Assembly: GCA_934597345.1 (NCBI GenBank)
Contig: CAKTRJ010000004.1
Coordinates: 22,758-86,757, forward strand
Direction of reading: 5' to 3'
Length of the DNA stretch: 64,000 bases
DNA from: an uncultured Oscillospiraceae bacterium
GTDB taxonomy: Bacteria > Bacillota > Clostridia > Oscillospirales > Oscillospiraceae
The position numbers and the translations under genes were made by a program. Below, one piece after another: positions 59,892 to 64,000 of the stretch. Each line of letters starts with the position of its first letter. Positions within the stretch are counted from its first letter, which is position 1. Below the pieces are notes generated by a model. It did no database searches, was not told the DNA's origin, and saw only the letters and a program-made list of their open reading frames with translations.

Positions 59892-60785
59892 TTATTCCGC
59901 CTTCGGCTTATCGGTCTTATAGGCGAAAATGACGCCCACGGTGATCAGCACCGCACCGATGATGCTCATGACGGAGATGGGCTCGTCCAGCAGCAGCCAG
60001 CCCACGAACACCGTCACAAAGGGAGAGGCGTACAGGTAGTTGTTGGTGACCACCACGCCCAGCGCCTTGAAGGCGATGTTCCAGATGGCAAAGCACACCG
60101 CGTTGCCCATCACGCCAAGAAACAGCCAGCTGATGAGCACCTTTACGTCGGTGAACAGCGGCGTCAGAACAGGCATGCCGTCGGTCAGCAGCATCAGCGG
60201 CACGGCGGTCAGGAAGGCCCACAGGAACACCCGCCGCGTGACGATGAAGTTATCGTACTGCTCGGTATACTTTTTAATAAGTATAGAATAGATGGCCCAC
60301 ATCAGCGCTGCCGCCAGGGCCAGCAGGTCGCCCACAGGGCTGAGATGGAAGGACATCTGGCCGTTCAGCACCACCAGCACCACACCGGCGATGGCGATAA
60401 CCGCGCCGATATACACATACTTGCCCAGCCGCTCGTTGCCGCGGCTGAACAGCTGCGCCAGCAGCACCGTCAGAATGGGGCTCAGGGCCACCAGAATACT
60501 GACATTGGCGGCGTAGGTGTGATCCAGCGCCGTATTTTGCAGATAGAAGTAGAAGCTTCCGCCGGTGATGCCGATGAGAATGAACATCAGCTCATCCTTC
60601 CACGGCAGCTTCATGGTCCTGGGCAGCAGGATCCACAACGTGATGTACGCAAGGCCCATCCGCAGGGGGATGATCTGGATGGGTGTGAAGTACACCAGCA
60701 GATTCTTGGTCAGCACAAAGCAGCTGCCCCAGACCAATATGGTGATGATGGCGAAGATATGGCCCATCAACTTTGACTTTTCCAT
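59892..60785 (-). CDS. EamA/DMT-superfamily transporter
   Basis: 297 aa with ten membrane helices in two EamA repeats; includes ILVALSPILTVLLAQLFSRGN and LYASPFVTVFVGWLLLDEPI typical of metabolite exporters. AGGAGG 8 nt before the ATG. Substrate unknown. Confidence 0.9.
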   Translation of the reverse strand: MEKSKLMGHIFAIITILVWGSCFVLTKNLLVYFTPIQIIPLRMGLAYITLWILLPRTMKLPWKDELMFILIGITGGSFYFYLQNTALDHTYAANVSILVALSPILTVLLAQLFSRGNERLGKYVYIGAVIAIAGVVLVVLNGQMSFHLSPVGDLLALAAALMWAIYSILIKKYTEQYDNFIVTRRVFLWAFLTAVPLMLLTDGMPVLTPLFTDVKVLISWLFLGVMGNAVCFAIWNIAFKALGVVVTNNYLYASPFVTVFVGWLLLDEPISVMSIIGAVLITVGVIFAYKTDKPKAE

Positions 60786-60897
60786 GGGAAACGCCTCCTG
60801 AGATATTTTTTCGCAATATATCTATTATAGGGGAGGGGAGAGGGAAAATCCAGAGAAAAATACAATTTTCTGTAAAATTTTCTCTTGTGAAAGGCGG

Positions 60898-60926
60898 TTG
60901 CCCTTTCCGGGGAAACGTGGTATCAT
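60898..60926 (+). promoter_or_regulatory. Promoter of the nucleotidyltransferase gene
   Basis: TTGCCC (60898-60903), 17-nt spacer, TATCAT (60921-60926). Confidence 0.65.
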
Positions 60927-60962
60927 AGCGTTGGAACAATTTCCGCGAGGAGGAATCAAAAC

Positions 60963-61883
60963 ATGCAGCATGCAACACTGGTGGTCATGGCGGCCGGTAT
61001 GGGCTCCCGTTACGGCGGCAACAAGCAGGTGGACGGCGTCGGCCCCCACGGCGAAATTTTGATGAACTACGGCGTCTACGACGCGGTTCGGGCCGGTTTC
61101 GATAAGGTGGTGTTCGTCATCAAGCCGGAGATCCGGGAGCTGATCCACCGTCTGGCGGGCGACGCGCTGGAGACGCTGCGCACCCCGGACGGCCGCAAGG
61201 TGGAGTTCTGCTATGCCGAGCAGACCTTCGACTCCGTGCCGGACTTCTATCATATCCCCGAGGGCCGCACCAAGCCCTTCGGCACGGCCCATGCGGTGCT
61301 GTGTACCCGCCCCTATGTCCACGAGCCCTTCTGCGTCATCAACGCCGACGACTATTACGGCGTGGACGCCTACCGCACCATGTATGAGGCGCTCCGAACC
61401 CTGCCGGAGCGGGGCAAGGCCGTCATGGTGGGCTATCTTCTGAAAAACACCGTCAGCAAATACGGCACCGTCACCCGAGGCGTATGCCACACGGCGGACG
61501 GCTGCCTGACCGATATCCGCGAGACCATGAAGATCCAGCAGTTCCCCGACGGCAGTATTGCCGACATGGCCGACGGCGTCCGCCGGGAGCTGGACGGTGA
61601 CAGCGTGGTATCCATGAACTTCTGGGGTTTTTCCCCTGCCATTTATGAGGATATGGAGCGGTATTTCCACGATTTCCTCCGCCGGGTGGGGAATGACGTC
61701 AAGGCCGAGTGCCTGCTGCCCGCCATGGTGGGCGACCTGATGGATAAGGGAAAGCTGACGGTCTCCGTGCTCCATTCCGCCGACCAGTGGTTCGGCATGA
61801 CCTATCACGAGGATCGTCCCCGTGTGGCAGCGGCTTTGCAGAAGCTCCACGACGAGGGTGTGTATCCCGACAAGCTGGCGTAA
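60963..61883 (+). CDS. Sugar-nucleotidyltransferase family protein
   Basis: 306 aa NTP-transferase fold. It opens with VVMAAGMGSRYGGNKQVDGV, the phosphate-binding GxGxRxG...K motif, and has PFCVINADDYYGVDAY for metal and nucleotide binding. Activates a phosphorylated sugar or similar compound with NTP. No biosynthetic partners adjoin except a small DUF4177 gene 12 nt downstream, so the product is unknown. Confidence 0.85.
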   Translation: MQHATLVVMAAGMGSRYGGNKQVDGVGPHGEILMNYGVYDAVRAGFDKVVFVIKPEIRELIHRLAGDALETLRTPDGRKVEFCYAEQTFDSVPDFYHIPEGRTKPFGTAHAVLCTRPYVHEPFCVINADDYYGVDAYRTMYEALRTLPERGKAVMVGYLLKNTVSKYGTVTRGVCHTADGCLTDIRETMKIQQFPDGSIADMADGVRRELDGDSVVSMNFWGFSPAIYEDMERYFHDFLRRVGNDVKAECLLPAMVGDLMDKGKLTVSVLHSADQWFGMTYHEDRPRVAAALQKLHDEGVYPDKLA

Positions 61884-61895
61884 GAGGAACACACC

Positions 61896-62087
61896 ATGAA
61901 GCAGTATACTTATGTACCGGTGACCTATTCCGGCGTGTATACCAGCAAGCTTGACGAGCACCGGACGATCATCGACCGGTATGCCGCGCAGGGCTGGCGG
62001 TATGTGGGCCATATTGTGACGCAGCAAAGTGCCCATGGCCAATTTTGTAAGCTGGACCTGATCTTTGAAAAGGACGCGGAAGCGTAG
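61896..62087 (+). CDS. DUF4177-family small protein
   Basis: 63 aa with YAAQGWRYVGHI, the core of DUF4177 (a one-strand/helix/strand fold). Translated right after the nucleotidyltransferase, likely same operon. Function unknown. Confidence 0.78.
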   Translation: MKQYTYVPVTYSGVYTSKLDEHRTIIDRYAAQGWRYVGHIVTQQSAHGQFCKLDLIFEKDAEA

Positions 62088-62109
62088 AAGCGCAAAGAAC
62101 GCCGAACAA

Positions 62110-62236
62110 GGGGCGGGGTAGAACCCCGCCCCTACGGAATTCTTCTGGTGTGCGGCCGTAGGGCGGGGTGCCCTCACCCCGCCGCCGTATACCGGAATGT
62201 GTTTTCACTTGTGCGGCGGCCTGAGGGCAGGCCGCC
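62110..62236. repeat. Three REP-like GC-rich palindromes
   Basis: Stems GGGGCGGGG/CCCCGCCCC (62110-62132), GGCGGGGTG/CACCCCGCC (62162-62183) and GGCGGCCTG/CAGGCCGCC (62215-62236), each with a 4-5 nt loop; two are flanked by TAGGG or CCCTAC ends. They look like dispersed intergenic palindromes and may also end the preceding operon. Confidence 0.7.
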
Positions 62237-62256
62237 CTACGCAAAAACTCACACAA

Positions 62257-62288
62257 CAAGGCCGCGGAGTCTGCACTCCGCGGCCTTG
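62257..62288 (-). terminator. Terminator after the Asn/Gln/Thr-repeat gene
   Basis: CAAGGCCGCGGAG (62257-62269), TCTGCA loop, CTCCGCGGCCTTG (62276-62288); strong stem, weak T-tract. Confidence 0.75.
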
Positions 62289-62321
62289 CCGGTGATACCC
62301 GATGTTTGTTACCCTCTGCCG

Positions 62322-62456
62322 TCAGCGGCAGTTGGTGTTGTCCTTCGCGTTCTTGTTGTTCTTGGTATTCTGAGTGTTCTGGGTGTTCTGGGTGTTCTGG
62401 GTATTGTTCTGGGTGTTCTGTGCATCCTTGGTATTCTTGCAATTCTTGTTTTCCAT
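62322..62456 (-). CDS. Tiny Asn/Gln/Thr-repeat protein
   Basis: 44 aa. MENKNCKNTKDAQNT is followed by five NTQ or NNTQ units and an NTKNNKNAKDNTNCR tail: almost only Asn, Thr, Gln, Lys, with two Cys near the ends. A strong AAAGGAGGTG site lies 8 nt before the ATG, and a hairpin follows the stop, so it is a real gene rather than chance repeat. The composition recalls small spore proteins, but there is no clear homology; function unknown. Confidence 0.65.
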   Translation of the reverse strand: MENKNCKNTKDAQNTQNNTQNTQNTQNTQNTKNNKNAKDNTNCR

Positions 62457-62549
62457 GAATTTGCACCTCCTTTATTTGTGCAAGCCTAGCATTTCCCGCG
62501 AAAACGCCTCCTATGCATGGAAAAAATAAAAATCGCCGTAAAATTTCTG

Positions 62550-62578
62550 TTGACAAACCGGAAAGGAACAGGTATAAT
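62550..62578 (+). promoter_or_regulatory. Promoter of infC-rpmI-rplT
   Basis: TTGACA (62550-62555), 17-nt spacer, TATAAT (62573-62578): perfect sigma-A consensus, as expected for ribosomal genes. Confidence 0.92.
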
Positions 62579-62584
62579 ACTTCT

Positions 62585-62721
62585 GCAAAACAAAGAAGGT
62601 CGGTGCATCCGCCTCACCTCCCGCCTAAGGCAAAGAGGTCAACAGCGAAGTTTCACAAAAGCCCGTAAAAGCGGCTTTCTGGTGTTGCGCGGATGCATAA
62701 CTGCATTCGCGTTTTATTTTT
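62585..62721 (+). promoter_or_regulatory. L20-type leader with attenuator
   Basis: Leader RNA of infC. A terminator hairpin CGCGGATGCA/TGCATTCGCG (62688-62711) plus TTTTATTTTT ends just before infC. The upstream stretch TGCATCCGC (62604-62612) is a perfect 9-base match to the hairpin's 5' arm (GCGGATGCA, 62689-62697) and can serve as antiterminator. This fits the known feedback by ribosomal protein L20 on infC-rpmI-rplT in Firmicutes. Confidence 0.85.
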
Positions 62722-62740
62722 GATTGGAGGTGCTTGTAGT

Positions 62741-63259
62741 ATTAGCAAGGTAGTGCATCAACTGAACGAGGACATCAACGACCGCGAGATCCGGCTCATC
62801 GGCGAAAACGGCGAGCAGATGGGTATCGTGTCGTCGGTCGAGGCGCTGCATATCGCAGAGGAGCGCGGTCTTGATCTGGTCAAGATCTCTCCCCAGGCTG
62901 TCCCCCCCGTATGCAAACTCATGAACTATGGCAAGTATCGCTTTGAGCAGAGCAAACGCGAAAAAGAGGCCCGTAAGAACCAGCATGTGGTGGAGATCAA
63001 GGAGATCCGCATGTCCCCCGGCATCGACGTGGGCGATTTCAACACCAAGCTGAAGAATGCCCAGAAGTTCCTGGCCGACGGCAACCGCGTCAAGGTGGCC
63101 GTCCGGTTCCGCGGCCGCGAGATGGCCCATACGGAGATCGGCCGCGATCTGCTGACCAAGTTCGCTGAGCAGTGCGGCGAGGTGTCCACCATGGAGAAAT
63201 CCGCCAAGATGGAAGGCCGCAACATGTCCATTTTCCTGGCTCCCAAGGCCGGTAAATAA
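62741..63259 (+). CDS. infC: Translation initiation factor IF-3, AUU start
   Basis: 172 aa; binds the 30S subunit and checks start-codon pairing. Motifs NDREIRLIGENGEQMG, PPVCKLMNYGKYRFEQ and AHTEIGRDLL are typical. The best start is ATT at 62741 with GGAGG 10 nt upstream, reading ISKVVHQLNED. No in-frame ATG, GTG or TTG gives a better fit, and AUU starts are the family's known autoregulatory device. Confidence 0.95.
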   Translation: MSKVVHQLNEDINDREIRLIGENGEQMGIVSSVEALHIAEERGLDLVKISPQAVPPVCKLMNYGKYRFEQSKREKEARKNQHVVEIKEIRMSPGIDVGDFNTKLKNAQKFLADGNRVKVAVRFRGREMAHTEIGRDLLTKFAEQCGEVSTMEKSAKMEGRNMSIFLAPKAGK

Positions 63260-63306
63260 ATTTGTATTCTTTTTGCAATCGCGCAATATAGGAAGGAGAA
63301 ACAACT

Positions 63307-63504
63307 ATGCCTAAACTGAAGACCCACAGCGGCGCAAAGAAGCGCTTCAATCTGACGAAATCCGGTAAGGTCAAGAGAGCTCATGCGTTCAAGAGCCACA
63401 TCCTGACCAAGAAGGACACCAAGCGCGGCCGTCGCCTGCGCACCGGCACCTACGCCGACTGCACCAACGAGGCGACCATCCGTAAGATGATCCCTTACAA
63501 ATAA
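63307..63504 (+). CDS. rpmI: Ribosomal protein L35
   Basis: 65 aa, standard length. [14 protein letters not shown] and [10 protein letters not shown] are the family signature; highly basic. Large-subunit protein between infC and rplT. Confidence 0.98.
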   Translation: MPKLKTHSGAKKRFNLTKSGKVKRAHAFKSHILTKKDTKRGRRLRTGTYADCTNEATIRKMIPYK

Positions 63505-63540
63505 GAGACGGAATCGTTAGAAATAGGAGGCTAATTAGAT

Positions 63541-63897
63541 ATGGCACGTGTTAAAGGCGCAATGATGACGCGCAAGAGAAGAAATAAGATGCTGAAGCTG
63601 GCCAAGGGCTATTGGGGCGCCAAGTCCAAGCACTTCAAGATGGCCAACGAGCAGGTCATGAAGTCTCTGACCTACGCTTACGTAGGCCGCCGCCTGAAGA
63701 AGCGGGACTTCCGTCAGCTGTGGATCACCCGTATCTCCGCTGCCTGCAAGATCAACGGCATGAACTATTCCACCTTCATGCACGGTCTGAAGCTGGCCGG
63801 TGTGGAGATCAACCGCAAGATGCTGTCCGAGATGGCCATCAACGACGCCGTGGCGTTCACCGCCCTGTGCGACATGGCCAAGGCCAAGCTGGCGTAA
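63541..63897 (+). CDS. rplT: Ribosomal protein L20
   Basis: 118 aa, standard length. [18 protein letters not shown] and the ending [13 protein letters not shown] are typical. Binds 23S rRNA early in assembly and is expected to repress its own operon at the leader. AGGAGG upstream. Confidence 0.98.
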   Translation: MARVKGAMMTRKRRNKMLKLAKGYWGAKSKHFKMANEQVMKSLTYAYVGRRLKKRDFRQLWITRISAACKINGMNYSTFMHGLKLAGVEINRKMLSEMAINDAVAFTALCDMAKAKLA

Positions 63898-63917
63898 CTG
63901 AACATATAAAAAACCGT

Positions 63918-63984
63918 CTGCCTTTCCCCGCCTCCTAATAAGAAAACATGAAAAAGTCAGTAAAATCAATGTTTTCAAAGGCAG
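63918..63984. repeat. Nested inverted repeats after rplT
   Basis: CTGCCTTT (63918-63925) pairs with AAAGGCAG (63977-63984), and GAAAACAT (63942-63949) with ATGTTTTC (63969-63976). The 3' halves are contiguous and the 5' halves 16 nt apart. Possibly part of a terminator or an element end cut by the window. Confidence 0.5.
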
Positions 63985-64000
63985 GGAACACGGTACGAAG

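Noticed and set aside
62148..62489. Plus-strand frame with a Val/Leu/Gly-rich hydrophobic repeat
   Set aside because: It is the reverse of the Asn/Thr/Gln-repeat gene, which has the ribosome site and terminator in the right places.

Overview
The window is high-GC (roughly 60%) DNA with Gram-positive architecture: strong AGGAGG ribosome sites, TTGACA-17-TATAAT type promoters, many intrinsic terminators and lipobox lipoproteins. It carries spo0A, an AUU-started infC-rpmI-rplT operon with an L20-type leader, and gut-anaerobe accessory functions. Together these suggest an anaerobic, probably spore-forming member of the Oscillospiraceae (Clostridia); the family assignment is inference.

Layout. 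1-0.9 kb: probable pantothenate ECF S component and the start of type III pantothenate kinase. 1-6.7 kb: a four-gene signalling operon (LytTR regulator, HPt protein, a solute-binding protein fused to a 5'-nucleotidase C-terminal-like domain, hybrid histidine kinase). 7.1-7.9 kb: spo0A with an upstream 0A box. 8-15.4 kb: a six-gene operon (two AroE-type dehydrogenases, MFS carrier, shikimate kinase, TIM-barrel dehydratase/isomerase, Fe-S old-yellow-enzyme) facing a LysR regulator, probably for hydroaromatic acids such as shikimate or quinate. 15.5-18.3 kb: ECF sigma factor, membrane protein and lipoprotein. 18.5-25.6 kb: a V-type ATPase operon in the order E-DUF2764-A-B-D-I-K with Na+-site residues in subunit K. 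25.9-31.7 kb: a carboxylate carrier, HMG-CoA-lyase-family enzyme, family III CoA-transferase and a PrpR-like regulator with a degenerate AAA+ domain; both target promoters carry the same inverted repeat at the same distance from an extended -10 element.

31.8-40 kb: orphan ABC ATPase, two DUF3137 paralogues, three lipoproteins, a DUF2442 protein and a MalT-like LuxR regulator. 40-43 kb: a damaged locus with two methyltransferase remnants, an AT-rich insert and an intact ATC-hydrolase-family gene. 43-45.5 kb: DUF6110 protein and an unusual P1B-type ATPase, whose operator resembles the one in front of the damaged locus. 45.6-48.4 kb: an IclR regulator, an internally deleted mogA and a complete larC. 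48.4-52.7 kb: DUF4317, CNNM/HlyC-type transporter and citrate synthase. 52.9-55.9 kb: metQNI behind a leader that encodes a 39-residue peptide with eight Met and three Cys in fourteen residues, followed by an intrinsic terminator. This looks like ribosome-mediated attenuation by sulfur amino acids and is the most striking signal in the window. 56-62.5 kb: MATE pump, Na/Pi cotransporter, XRE regulator, DMT carrier, nucleotidyltransferase, DUF4177, palindromic repeats and a tiny Asn/Gln/Thr-repeat gene. 62.5-63.9 kb: infC-rpmI-rplT.

All family names come from reading the translated sequences; no database search was run.
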